Part shown: positions 49,134-57,261 of the stretch, piece by piece
Numbering within the stretch: position 1 is the first letter of the stretch
Layout: every line of letters starts with the position of its first letter
Position numbers and translations under genes: made by a program
DNA from: JAIWNK01 sp964453115
GTDB taxonomy: Bacteria > Chloroflexota > Anaerolineae > Anaerolineales > Anaerolineaceae
DNA length: 64,000 bases
NCBI GenBank assembly: GCA_964453115.1
Contig: CAYVRT010000021.1
Location: 1-64,000 of the forward strand
Direction of reading: 5' to 3'
The notes under the pieces: model-generated
What the model was told of the DNA's origin: nothing
The model's input: only the letters and a program-made list of their open reading frames with translations
The model's database searches: none

Positions 49134-50417
49134 TTACGCGCTCTTCACCGGCTGCCGCTGCTTGTTAAGCGGCCTCCAGAAGAAGGCCCAATAGCAGTAA
49201 ACCGAGGCAATGTACAACACAATCGTCGCCACAATTGCCGGCCCAAACCCATACTGCACCTGAATCTGACCGCTAATGCTGGGCGAAAACGCCCAACCAA
49301 AACTATTCGCCATACTCACCATACTGGCGATGGTGGCCCGCTCCGAGGCATCTACCTGCTCCATCACAAAAGTCTGGTAAACCGGGCCGCTCATATTCAT
49401 CAACGCCAGGCGAATGTAGTAAGCAAAGGCGCTCACGCCAAACCAGGGCGCAAAGCCAAGCAGGAAGAGGAAGGGGATGGAAATGCCCTGGGTGATGACA
49501 ACAAGCTGAATTTTGCCAATCCGGTCGGCAATCGGCGGCGCAAGGATCAGGCCAACCCCCATGGCAAGCGACCCCCAGGCAAACAACGAACCAATGACCG
49601 TATCTGGCTGACCATGCACCTGCCGGAAGAAGATGTTCATAAACGGCATGAACATGCCCGCCCCAATCGAAGTCAACAGCATCGGCAGCACCAGTTTGGT
49701 AATCAGGCCCGGCTTTTGTTTGAAATAGGCCAGCGAGGCAAATTTGGAGCGCTGCGCTTCCTCCAGGTGCGGAATTCGCATCAGCAAGAGGGGCAGCAGG
49801 GATAGCGCCGCGCCCACAGCAATCACCAACAACGAAGCACCATAGGCCGGGGTGCTGGTGGCCGAAACATTTTGCAGCCCGCCCATCCAGGTCGGCAGGT
49901 AGCCGCCAATCCAATTCCCCAAAAAGGCCGAGCCGGTGCCCAGCCCCGAGCTAAAGCTGAACAAATAGGTGCGCTCTTTTTCGGTGCTGTTCTCCATCAG
50001 GAAGGGCGCCATCGTCACACCCGAAAGGCCCTGCGCCAGGCCCATCAGCACATTCATGCTGATGAAGGTCAGCTGAGAGGGGAAGAGGATCATCACAATC
50101 ACGGCCACAACAACCAGCCCGCCGCCCAGCAAAAGCGAAGCCTTGCGCCCCAGCCGGTCGGCGGCGCGCCCCATCGGCAGGGCCACCATCAACGAAGTCA
50201 GGCTGCTGGTTGTAATCAGGCTGCCAAGCAGGCGCTGATCGTAGCCCAGGCTGAGGACGTAAAAATTGAACAACAAGCGAAAAACGCCCATCGAAGCACC
50301 GCTGATGATGGCATGAAGCAGGTACAAACGGGCATTGGGGTGAAAAGCCGCCAACCGCTCGGCATAAATTGTCAACACACCTGCAAAACGTTGGAGAAAA
50401 CTTTTTTTCGGATTCAC
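49134..50417 (-). CDS. major facilitator superfamily transporter
   Basis: The 427-residue protein has twelve hydrophobic segments. GRAADRLGRKASLLLGG in the first half is the MFS loop 2-3 motif. A cytoplasmic loop between segments 6 and 7 has RIPHLEEAQRSKFASL. The start is a GTG with GAGG upstream. It lies downstream of the ArsR-type regulator on the same strand, 126 bases away, so its export substrate may be the regulator's signal. Substrate cannot be predicted. Confidence 0.88.
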   Translation of the reverse strand: MNPKKSFLQRFAGVLTIYAERLAAFHPNARLYLLHAIISGASMGVFRLLFNFYVLSLGYDQRLLGSLITTSSLTSLMVALPMGRAADRLGRKASLLLGGGLVVVAVIVMILFPSQLTFISMNVLMGLAQGLSGVTMAPFLMENSTEKERTYLFSFSSGLGTGSAFLGNWIGGYLPTWMGGLQNVSATSTPAYGASLLVIAVGAALSLLPLLLMRIPHLEEAQRSKFASLAYFKQKPGLITKLVLPMLLTSIGAGMFMPFMNIFFRQVHGQPDTVIGSLFAWGSLAMGVGLILAPPIADRIGKIQLVVITQGISIPFLFLLGFAPWFGVSAFAYYIRLALMNMSGPVYQTFVMEQVDASERATIASMVSMANSFGWAFSPSISGQIQVQYGFGPAIVATIVLYIASVYCYWAFFWRPLNKQRQPVKSA

Positions 50418-50451
50418 ACAATCCTCATATTCAAAATTCGACCCCGCCCCA

Positions 50452-50484
50452 CCTTCTCTCCCCCCGCGCGGAGGGGAGAGAAGG
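50452..50484. repeat. inverted repeat between regulator and MFS gene
   Basis: CCTTCTCTCCCC (50452-50463) pairs perfectly with GGGGAGAGAAGG (50473-50484). The C/G-rich flanks resemble the palindrome near 35468, so it may be a dispersed element or an attenuator. Confidence 0.6.
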
Positions 50485-50543
50485 GTTCCCGGAGAGGTGT
50501 TGAGCTGCTGCGAAGCCCAACACAGTTCCGTTGGGGGCAGGGG

Positions 50544-51596
50544 TCAGGAAGAAGTCAATTTGAGAAAACGGCGCGTATGCAACAAGGCAGCCTCAACTGC
50601 CTCGGAACGCAGCGCGTAACGGCGTTCGCCCTCCGCCTGAACGGTGATTTGCACCAGCCCGGCCAATCGCAAGGCCGAAAGATGATGAACAACCGTCGGC
50701 GGACGGAGGCGCAGGCGGCGGGACAGGTCGCTAGGGGTGAGGGGTTGCTCGGCCAAATAGCGCAGAATGCGCAGGCGGGTTGGGTCGGCCAGGGCCTTGA
50801 GCGCCGCCATCACATCGGCTGGGACGTTTTCGCCTGGCACGAGGGCCTGGCTGGTAGGCCGCCCGGCGAACAAAATCAGGCGCTGCTTTTCGCCCAGGGG
50901 GCGAATGAAAATCAGCGGCGCCGCCCAATAACTGGGCGCCAGGTGCAGGGTTTCCAGCTCATCCAGGCCGGTCAATTGCACACCCTGCGAAAGCTCCGAA
51001 AGTAGCTCGGTCAGCGAGAGCGCCTCGGACAACACCTGGGCATGCGCCAGGCTGGATTCCAGCACCGGGGTAATGCGCTGCTCCTCTTCGGCAAAGAACA
51101 GGTCGCGATAGGCCTGCAAAGCCGGCAAGAAGGCCTCGCCAAATGCCAGCGGGTCGCTCCAGGCCTGACACAAGTTGGTCAGGGTATTGGCGCGCAAGGT
51201 GTAGCCGCGCTTTTGATAGGTGCCGCGCAAAACCTCCAGGTCTGCATCGTTCCACGTCCCACGTTGTGCAATGGAGCCAACCGTTTCGGTGATTGGGGAC
51301 GGTGTATCGGAGGAAAGGGTCAGCGCAGCGAGGCGGTCGCCGGCTGGCAAGGCCACCAGTGCTGCCAGGGCCGCGTTGGAATCCTTGGGGGAGGGGGGAA
51401 GGGAATGGATCCAGCGCAAAGGGGCGGGGAAGAAGCTATAGGTGCGCTCAAGGAATTCGCGCGGCCCGGCAGGAAGGCGTGAGCGCACACCCGCAGCCCA
51501 CGAGGGGCGCAGGCCAAAATCAGCCGGAGAGTGAATCACCTGGAGGCTGACGAAAAAATCGTAGGCGGTACCAAGTTCCCAGGAGAGTGTTGTCAT
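50544..51596 (-). CDS. ArsR-type transcriptional regulator with large N-terminal domain
   Basis: The 350-residue protein has a 245-residue N-terminal ligand-binding-like domain resembling DUF5937, then a winged helix-turn-helix of the ArsR type (about 265-345): LKALADPTRLRILRYLAEQPLTPSDLSRRLRL and PTVVHHLSALRLAGLV. The start is placed at ATG 51596; a TTG at 51617 is possible but less likely. It has a near-consensus promoter overlapped by four alternating half-sites, which suggests self-repression relieved by a small molecule. The downstream MFS transporter is a likely target. Confidence 0.82.
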   Translation of the reverse strand: MTTLSWELGTAYDFFVSLQVIHSPADFGLRPSWAAGVRSRLPAGPREFLERTYSFFPAPLRWIHSLPPSPKDSNAALAALVALPAGDRLAALTLSSDTPSPITETVGSIAQRGTWNDADLEVLRGTYQKRGYTLRANTLTNLCQAWSDPLAFGEAFLPALQAYRDLFFAEEEQRITPVLESSLAHAQVLSEALSLTELLSELSQGVQLTGLDELETLHLAPSYWAAPLIFIRPLGEKQRLILFAGRPTSQALVPGENVPADVMAALKALADPTRLRILRYLAEQPLTPSDLSRRLRLRPPTVVHHLSALRLAGLVQITVQAEGERRYALRSEAVEAALLHTRRFLKLTSS

Positions 51597-51608
51597 TTTG
51601 CGCTCACT

Positions 51609-51662
51609 GTTAGACAAGCATCTAACTGGTTAGATAATAATCTAATTGAGCAGAAATGTCAA
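51609..51662 (-). promoter_or_regulatory. promoter with tandem operator half-sites (ArsR gene)
   Basis: Minus-strand TTGACA (51657-51662) and TATTAT (51634-51639) are separated by 17 bases. GTTAGA (51609-51614), TCTAAC (51621-51626), GTTAGA (51629-51634) and TCTAAT (51641-51646) alternate across the -10 box and start region, forming nested palindromes such as 51620-51635. Confidence 0.75.
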
Positions 51663-51751
51663 GAGGGAATTTCAAACGAGTAAAAAAAATCGGCCTGTTC
51701 TACCGCGAGCGGGATGAATGACCGCCCTCGGCAGAGGCCGATTGCAAAGGC

Positions 51752-52012
51752 CTAACGCGGTTCAACAATCAATTTGATGGCGGTGCGCACCTTCTCATCA
51801 ATTTCCACGTCCACAAATTCAGGAATGCAGACAATCGCAATACCATCTTCGGCGAGGTATCCTTTTGCCAGCACCAATGCCTTAATCGCCTGATTGACTG
51901 CGCCAGCGCCGATGGCCTGCACTTCGGCATGTTTGTTCTCGCGAATCACTCCAGCGATTGCCCCCGCTACTGCAGCGGTGCGGGAGTTGGCCTTAACTTT
52001 GATGATGTCCAT
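51752..52012 (-). CDS. spoVS: SpoVS family protein
   Basis: The 86-residue protein is a close match to stage V sporulation protein S: MDIIKVKANSRTAAVAGAIA, then AEVQAIGAGAVNQAIKALVLAKGYL, ending in DEKVRTAIKLIVEPR. SpoVS is a small Alba-like nucleic-acid-binding protein found also in non-sporulating bacteria. ATG 52012 is chosen over 52018 because GGGAGA is then seven bases away and the family start is matched. Confidence 0.92.
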   Translation of the reverse strand: MDIIKVKANSRTAAVAGAIAGVIRENKHAEVQAIGAGAVNQAIKALVLAKGYLAEDGIAIVCIPEFVDVEIDEKVRTAIKLIVEPR

Positions 52013-52179
52013 GTTCATTCTCCCTTTCAGAAAGAATTGAGAAAGTTGGGTTTGCCAAGGGGGCAAAACGAACTACGATTATGAAAATTGTACAAGAAGA
52101 TGCCCAAATATACAAGGGCTGTCTGGAGGGTCTTTTTTGGGGGAGGAGATGCGCTGCAAACGGCCGTTTTTCTGACCCG

Positions 52180-52914
52180 TCACATCCAATCGCCGCGGTG
52201 CAGTGCCTTTGGGTCGAGCAGCGTAATGTGATACTGCTCATCAATCGCAATCCAGCCCGCACGCTTAAACAGCACCATCACCTGATTGACGCGCTTGCGC
52301 GAAGCCCCCACCAGCTCGGCCAGCTCGCTCTGCGGCAGGCGCAGCGGAATGAGAATGCTACCATCGGCGTTTTTGCGGCCATAGCGGTCGGCAAAGGTCA
52401 GCAGCTGCTGTGCAATCCGCCCATTCACATCCAGCGAGGCCAGGGTGCGAATCTGCTGCGTGGAACTGCGCACCCGCCGCGACAAAATTTGCATCACATT
52501 CCGCGCCAGGGCCGGCATGACCTGCAACGCCTCATCAAACTGCACCTGATTCATCCACAGCACGGTCGTCGGCTCCAGCGTCACCACACTCGCCGAGCGC
52601 GTCTCGCGCTCCACCAGGCTCATCTCCCCCACCGTCTCGCCCGGCCCAAGAACATTCACAATCACCTGACTGCCATCCAGCTGCTCCGTATACACCTTGA
52701 CCGTGCCGCTGAGGATGATATACACCACCTCGCCCACTGCCCCAGCGGTAATTAAATCCACCCCGGACGGCAAGGTGCGGCTGTGCATACGGTCTGCCAG
52801 CCAGCGCTGCTGACTTTCGGTCAGGCCAGCGCAGAGCGGAATCTGGCACAGGGTAGGCGGAGGGATGGGCATGGCACTCCAACGAAGCGGGGTTTCAACA
52901 GGTGGGGGATACAT
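52180..52914 (-). CDS. Crp/Fnr family transcriptional regulator
   Basis: The 244-residue protein has a cyclic-nucleotide-binding-like domain (about 28-145; SGTVKVYTEQLDGSQVIV, LGPGETVGEMSLVERETRSASVV) and a Crp-type helix-turn-helix (about 165-235; LPQSELAELVGASRKRVNQVMVLFKRAGWI). No Fnr-style N-terminal Cys cluster is present, so an iron-sulfur oxygen sensor is unlikely. ATG 52914 follows AAAGGAGGG. The promoter lies inside the small gap after the metallo-hydrolase gene, which is on the same strand. Confidence 0.9.
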   Translation of the reverse strand: MYPPPVETPLRWSAMPIPPPTLCQIPLCAGLTESQQRWLADRMHSRTLPSGVDLITAGAVGEVVYIILSGTVKVYTEQLDGSQVIVNVLGPGETVGEMSLVERETRSASVVTLEPTTVLWMNQVQFDEALQVMPALARNVMQILSRRVRSSTQQIRTLASLDVNGRIAQQLLTFADRYGRKNADGSILIPLRLPQSELAELVGASRKRVNQVMVLFKRAGWIAIDEQYHITLLDPKALHRGDWM

Positions 52915-52927
52915 CGTTCCCTCCTTT

Positions 52928-52942
52928 ATTATAGCCGATTTT
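52928..52942 (-). promoter_or_regulatory. -10 region of the Crp/Fnr gene
   Basis: Minus-strand AAAATCGGCTATAAT is identical to 13284-13298 (plus). TATAAT occupies 52928-52933. The start would fall at or just before the AAAGGAGGG ribosome site. Confidence 0.5.
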
Positions 52943-52949
52943 AGCCAAC

Positions 52950-53936
52950 TTATTGCACCCGCAAATCGGGGCGTGGCGCCGGGCTGCGCAGCGGCAGCAC
53001 CCATTGCGGGGTATCCAGGCTCAGCTCCAACCCCTCCGCCGCAAGCACCACATTCGGGAAGTAATCACCGGCCTGCGCTGCAACCTGATCCAGCAAGTCA
53101 TCGCCATATTCCGGCGCATGGTGAAAAAGCACCAGCCGCTCCACCCCCGCCGAAAGCGCCGCCTGACAGGCCATGCTAACCGTCGAATGCCCAAAACCCT
53201 GTGTGATGCTAATCCCCGGCATCATGCCCAGGTAATGCTCATCCGTGTATTGCGCATCGTGAATCAGCAAAGTGGCCGAACGGGCAAACGAAGCCAGCCG
53301 CCGGTCGCCGCTGACATAGCCTTCCGTATCGGTGGCATAGACCAGCGATTGGCCGTTATATTCCACACGATAGTGCAACACCCCCTGCGGATGGGCATAG
53401 GAGCGCATCACCCGCACAATGACGAGCGCCTCATCCTTGGGGAGCGCCGTCCCCACCGCATGGTGCAACACCTCGCCGCTGCGCGCATCCAGCGTCAGCA
53501 GGTCGGTCTCGCGCAGCACCGCAAAGCTCATCTGTGCGTTCATCTCCGCCAGGCGAATGGGAAAATAGGGCGGCTGCATCATCGCTTCCAATGTCGCATG
53601 GGGGCTGCTGCCCAAAAAATCGGGGCCAAAGACATGCAGCCGGGCCGTGGGCGAAAAGGCCGGGGCAAAGAAGGGAAAACCCTGGGTGTGGTCGTGGTGC
53701 AAATGGCTGAGAAACAGCAGCGCCTGCAACGGGCGGCCCTGACTGCGCGCCCGCGCCGTCAGCGCCCGCCCCAACGGGATGATGCCTGTACCGGCATCGA
53801 AGATGAGCGTGAAGCCGTTGACCGTCACTTCCACACACGGGGTGTTACCACCGTAGCGGATGGTGGCCGGGCCGGGGGTGGGGTAACTGCCGCGCACCCC
53901 CCAAAAACGAACTGTAAAATTGGATTGTTCGGACAT
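52950..53936 (-). CDS. metallo-beta-lactamase-fold hydrolase
   Basis: The 328-residue protein has the HxHxDH metal motif as HLHHDH (residues 78-83), FDAGTG at 46-51, and later VYATDTEGY (Asp ligand), ITQGFGHSTVSMA and FHHAPEY (His ligands). The N-terminal FWGVRGSYPTPGPATIRYGGNT matches the cAMP-phosphodiesterase-like/PhnP-like subgroup that cleaves phosphodiesters. Substrate is unknown. GGAGG precedes the ATG at 53936. Confidence 0.85.
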   Translation of the reverse strand: MSEQSNFTVRFWGVRGSYPTPGPATIRYGGNTPCVEVTVNGFTLIFDAGTGIIPLGRALTARARSQGRPLQALLFLSHLHHDHTQGFPFFAPAFSPTARLHVFGPDFLGSSPHATLEAMMQPPYFPIRLAEMNAQMSFAVLRETDLLTLDARSGEVLHHAVGTALPKDEALVIVRVMRSYAHPQGVLHYRVEYNGQSLVYATDTEGYVSGDRRLASFARSATLLIHDAQYTDEHYLGMMPGISITQGFGHSTVSMACQAALSAGVERLVLFHHAPEYGDDLLDQVAAQAGDYFPNVVLAAEGLELSLDTPQWVLPLRSPAPRPDLRVQ

Positions 53937-54049
53937 GGCTGCCTCCGTTGCGGATAGGATCAATGCCTGTTTGCATCGTCAGCAATAGTATCCACCACAG
54001 CCGCCCAATCAACAAGGAAATAGTTCTCAGTGCAGGTGAGAAGTTTTGC

Positions 54050-54445
54050 TCAGCGCGGGCGTTTCTTCTCCAGCCGGTCAGCAAACCGGGCAGCATCAAT
54101 CACAAAGCGCTCGTGTTCGCCCTCTGCCACCTTCTCCACCTCATCCCAGGCCTCGACCTTGAACAGCATCCGCCGCCCCTCAGCCAGCAACAGCTCGGCG
54201 CGAAAGCGCACCGTCATGCCCACCGGCGTGGCCGCCAGGTGACGAATGTTGACCAGCGTGCCAACGCTGCTTTGGCCCTCGGCCAGGTGCGGCAGCAAGG
54301 CATGGTGCGCCGTACGCTCCAGGTAACCAATCAGGCGCGGGGTGCTGAGGACGGGCGGCAGCGTTTCGCCGCCCGAGGCGCGCGCCGTATCACTTTCCTG
54401 CACAGTCAGGGTCATTTCATGGGTCAGGCCCGGTTCGAGAGACAT
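54050..54445 (-). CDS. FlK-like hot-dog thioesterase
   Basis: The 131-residue protein has a hot-dog fold like fluoroacetyl-CoA thioesterase FlK. Thr35, Glu43 and His69 match the FlK triad Thr42/Glu50/His76 with exactly the same spacing (8 and 26), in VLSTPRLIGYLE and VGTLVNIRHLAATPVG. It probably hydrolyses a small acyl-CoA; activity on fluoroacetyl-CoA is not implied. GCGGAGG precedes ATG 54445. Its start overlaps the transporter stop by 22 bases. Confidence 0.8.
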   Translation of the reverse strand: MSLEPGLTHEMTLTVQESDTARASGGETLPPVLSTPRLIGYLERTAHHALLPHLAEGQSSVGTLVNIRHLAATPVGMTVRFRAELLLAEGRRMLFKVEAWDEVEKVAEGEHERFVIDAARFADRLEKKRPR

Positions 54446-55353
54446 GGGGTTTCCTCCGCAAAGGTCGAAATGGCGGCTGACGGCGGGCGGTGACGGCGCT
54501 GCCAGAGCAGCCCCTCGCCCGAAAACAGAAGCAGCGCCAGCCAGATGAAGGCAAAGCCAATCAGCCGGTGCAGGTTGAATGGCTCGCGAAACACAAGCAC
54601 GCCCAGCAAAAATTGCATGGTCGGCGAAACATATTGCAACAAACCCAGCAAAAAGAGCGGCACGCGCCGCGCCCCGGCTGAGAAGAGCAGCAACGGGATG
54701 ACCGTCACCACCCCGCTGATGACCAGCAAAAAGTTGACCAGCGGCGTTGTGTGCCCAAAGCTGCCCGTGCCGCCCCACTCCACGGCCAGCAAATAGCCCA
54801 GCGCCGCCGGGAAGACCAGCGCCGTCTCAAGCGCCAGGCTGTGAAAGGCGCCCAGCGGGGCCGCCTTCTTCACCACCCCATACAGGGCAAAGGTCATCGC
54901 CAGCACCAGCGAAGGCCAGGGCAGGCCGCCATATTCCCAGGTCAAATACAGCACCCCCAGCCCGGCCACCCCCACCGCTGCCCACTGCCCGGCCCGCAGC
55001 CGCTCGGCAAACACCAGCGCCCCAAGCAACACACTCACCATCGGGTTAATGAAGTAGCCCAGGCTGGATTGCAACACCCGCCCACTCGTCACCGTCCAAA
55101 CATACACCAGCCAGTTCACACTAATCAACAGCGCCGCCGCCAGATAAATCAACACCCGCCGCACCGTCAGCGAGCGCAACAGGCTGCGCAGTTCCCCGCG
55201 CAACAACAGCACCCCCAGCAGCAACAAGAACGACCATGCCAGGCGGTGCGCCAGAATTTGCTCCGGCGAAACGCTTTTCAAGGCCTTAAAGTACAGGGGA
55301 AAGATGCCCCATAACAAATAGGCCGCCAGGGCCTGCAACACGCCTTTTTTCAT
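54424..55353 (-). CDS. rarD: RarD-type EamA permease
   Basis: The 309-residue protein has ten membrane segments and matches RarD/EamA drug-metabolite transporters: AAYLLWGIFPLYFKALKSV, EILAHR-like EQILAHRLAWSF, WTVTSGRVLQSSLGYFINPMVSVLLG and SPTMQFLLGVLVFREPF. Substrate is unknown. The ATG at 55353 follows a -10 box by seven bases and lacks a ribosome site, so its mRNA may be leaderless. It overlaps the FlK-like gene downstream. Confidence 0.9.
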   Translation of the reverse strand: MKKGVLQALAAYLLWGIFPLYFKALKSVSPEQILAHRLAWSFLLLLGVLLLRGELRSLLRSLTVRRVLIYLAAALLISVNWLVYVWTVTSGRVLQSSLGYFINPMVSVLLGALVFAERLRAGQWAAVGVAGLGVLYLTWEYGGLPWPSLVLAMTFALYGVVKKAAPLGAFHSLALETALVFPAALGYLLAVEWGGTGSFGHTTPLVNFLLVISGVVTVIPLLLFSAGARRVPLFLLGLLQYVSPTMQFLLGVLVFREPFNLHRLIGFAFIWLALLLFSGEGLLWQRRHRPPSAAISTFAEETPCLSNRA

Positions 55354-55360
55354 GGGCCTG

Positions 55361-55404
55361 ATTATAAATCCAGCGCCTTCGTTTTTCAAATTTTGGTCTA
55401 TAAT
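55361..55404. promoter_or_regulatory. divergent -10 boxes
   Basis: Minus-strand TATAAT at 55361-55366 lies seven bases from the rarD start (leaderless). Plus-strand TATAAT at 55399-55404 serves the NDP-kinase-like gene, with a leader of about 35 bases and GAGGAG. Confidence 0.55.
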
Positions 55405-55445
55405 AGCGAAGGTTGTACCCCACAATTCTGTCGAGGAGAAAGCCT

Positions 55446-56450
55446 ATGAACCTGGCCAAACAAATTGCCAGCCTGTCTGGCAGCGCCGAGCCTCTAATCA
55501 CCATCCAGCCTGTGCAATTGGGGCTGGAAGATTACGAAAACGAACTGCTCTTGTTCGTCAAGCCGGAAATCTTCCTCGCCCGCAACCAGGCCGGCCTCGA
55601 AGCCGCCCTGGAGCAGGTGCTGGAAGGGCTGAAGCGCTTTGCCGCTCGCGTGGATGGCATCGTCCTGCTAAGTGGCAGCGTGCTGGAAGAAAAAGAAATC
55701 ATGAACCGGCACTACGGCTACATCAACCAGCTCTCGCGCAACGCCTCGCAGATGCTCTCAACCACAGACCACGAGAAAATGGAGGCCGTGCTGGGCCTGA
55801 GCCTGACGCCTTCCATGCGCATCCTGGGCGGTCACGAATACCTGCGCGCCCACCCCGGCCAAACAACCCACGACCTGGATGCCATCTGGTTCTCCAAAAA
55901 ATCGCTCAAGGTGCGCAGCGGCTTCTACATCCAATCGTACGACCTGCCGGATGGCCCGCTCGTCCTGGTGAATGGCTTTCACCCCGGCCAGCTGCGCCAC
56001 TTCACCGAGCCAACCCACCGCATCGCCCTCTTCCTGCTCCATTCCAACACCCCCTGGAAACAGCTGCGCGACGAGATGGTCGGCAACACCTTCCCCGAAA
56101 AAGCCCTGCCCTCCTCCATGCGCGGCGCCTTCTATGCCGAACCGGCACGCTACGGGCTGGAAAAGGTCGAAATCTCCTGCAATGGCGTGCACCTTTCTGC
56201 CGGCCCGTTCGAGGCCCTGTTTGAGGTGCAAAACTTCTTTGGCCGGGCGCTGGATTTTGACCTGCTCCAAACCCCGCCCCTGCTCTTCCAACGCATGTTG
56301 GCCGCCGGGCTGAGCGCCGAACAGGCCCGGGCCGCCCTCGCCAACCCACGCCTGATGCTCTCCGACCGCGCAACCGACCTCTTCACCGCCACCGAAGACC
56401 TGGATAGCCGCGCCGCCCTGGCGCTGGCCCTGCCCGCCCTGCGCACCTGA
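55446..56450 (+). CDS. divergent nucleoside diphosphate kinase-like protein
   Basis: The 334-residue protein appears to be a NDP kinase fold with a large insertion. Residues equivalent to the human enzyme's active site are visible: Lys39 in LLFVKPE (Lys12), Tyr90 in NRHYGY (Tyr52), Thr215 in VGNTFP (Thr94), Arg226 in SSMRGAF (Arg105), and Asn246, His249, Ser251 in NGVHLSAG (Asn115, His118, Ser120), then Glu260 (Glu129), at conserved spacing. An insertion of about 60 residues lies between 130 and 190, and a C-terminal extension of about 65 follows. It may transfer phosphate between nucleotides or act on another substrate. CGAGGAG precedes the ATG. Confidence 0.65.
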   Translation: MNLAKQIASLSGSAEPLITIQPVQLGLEDYENELLLFVKPEIFLARNQAGLEAALEQVLEGLKRFAARVDGIVLLSGSVLEEKEIMNRHYGYINQLSRNASQMLSTTDHEKMEAVLGLSLTPSMRILGGHEYLRAHPGQTTHDLDAIWFSKKSLKVRSGFYIQSYDLPDGPLVLVNGFHPGQLRHFTEPTHRIALFLLHSNTPWKQLRDEMVGNTFPEKALPSSMRGAFYAEPARYGLEKVEISCNGVHLSAGPFEALFEVQNFFGRALDFDLLQTPPLLFQRMLAAGLSAEQARAALANPRLMLSDRATDLFTATEDLDSRAALALALPALRT

Positions 56451-56469
56451 GACCGCTTGCAGGGTAGGG

Positions 56470-56475
56470 TATAAT
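56470..56475 (+). promoter_or_regulatory. -10 box of a leaderless promoter (zinc-ribbon operon)
   Basis: TATAAT preceded by GGG ends six bases before ATG 56482, with no ribosome site between. It starts the zinc-ribbon trio and probably the run of genes beyond. Confidence 0.6.
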
Positions 56476-56481
56476 TAACCT

Positions 56482-57261
56482 ATGGCAACCGATTCTCCCG
56501 CTACGCTCTTGACCTGTACACAGTGCGGCGGCGAATTGCACCCCGATGAGGGGCAGCTCTTCGTCACCTGCCCCTATTGTGCTGCAACCGTCTATGTGGA
56601 TAAGAGCCGGGTCGTGTTTCACTGGTACCTGACCCCCACCCTGACGCAGGACCAGGCCGCTCAGGCCCTGGCGCGCTGGATGTCTGGCAGCCAGACGGTG
56701 AAAGACCTGGATAAGAAAGCCCGCGTGACGGGCGTGCGCTTCGAATTCTTCCCACTCTGGTATTTCAAAACCCGGCAGGGCAGCGCCCCCGAGCAAATGC
56801 AGCTTCAGCCGGCTGCGGCCACCTCCATCACCGAGCTAACCAGCCTGCCGCTGCCAGCCGGGGACCTGCGCAAATACGATTCGGGCGTCTCCGCCCAATC
56901 CACCGAGCCAAGCGTACCGTTCCAGGCCGCACAAACATGGTTGCTCAACCGCTACCCCAACACCCAAATCACCGAATCGGCCCTGGTGCATGTTCCCATC
57001 TACACCTTCAAATACGCCTTCCGCGACCAGACCTACACGGCCATCGTTGAGGCAGCAACCGGACGAGTGCTGGCACAGCTCTTCCCGGCCAAGGCCGAGG
57101 CACCCTACCTGCTGGCGGCTGGCCTGACGGCCTTCATTTACCTGTGTCTGGCGGTGCTGGCGCTCTTCAGCGGCAGCATGGCCGCCATTTCCATCGTCCT
57201 GGCGCTGATTGTAGCGCCCTTCCTGTTTGGTTTGGCGGTTTGGGTGGCCTCAAAAGTATGA
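56482..57261 (+). CDS. zinc-ribbon membrane protein A of a three-gene set
   Basis: The 259-residue protein has an N-terminal zinc ribbon (Cys12, Cys15, Cys30, Cys33: CX2C-X14-CX2C), a middle domain, and two membrane segments at about 213-255. EFFPLWYF and LVHVPIYTFKYAFRDQTYTA recall lines in protein B, which suggests paralogy. VEAATGRVLAQ is a short beta-hairpin-like motif. I do not recognise a named family. The stop overlaps the start of protein B (ATGA). It is probably cytoplasmic, tethered by its C-terminus. Confidence 0.7.
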   Translation: MATDSPATLLTCTQCGGELHPDEGQLFVTCPYCAATVYVDKSRVVFHWYLTPTLTQDQAAQALARWMSGSQTVKDLDKKARVTGVRFEFFPLWYFKTRQGSAPEQMQLQPAAATSITELTSLPLPAGDLRKYDSGVSAQSTEPSVPFQAAQTWLLNRYPNTQITESALVHVPIYTFKYAFRDQTYTAIVEAATGRVLAQLFPAKAEAPYLLAAGLTAFIYLCLAVLALFSGSMAAISIVLALIVAPFLFGLAVWVASKV

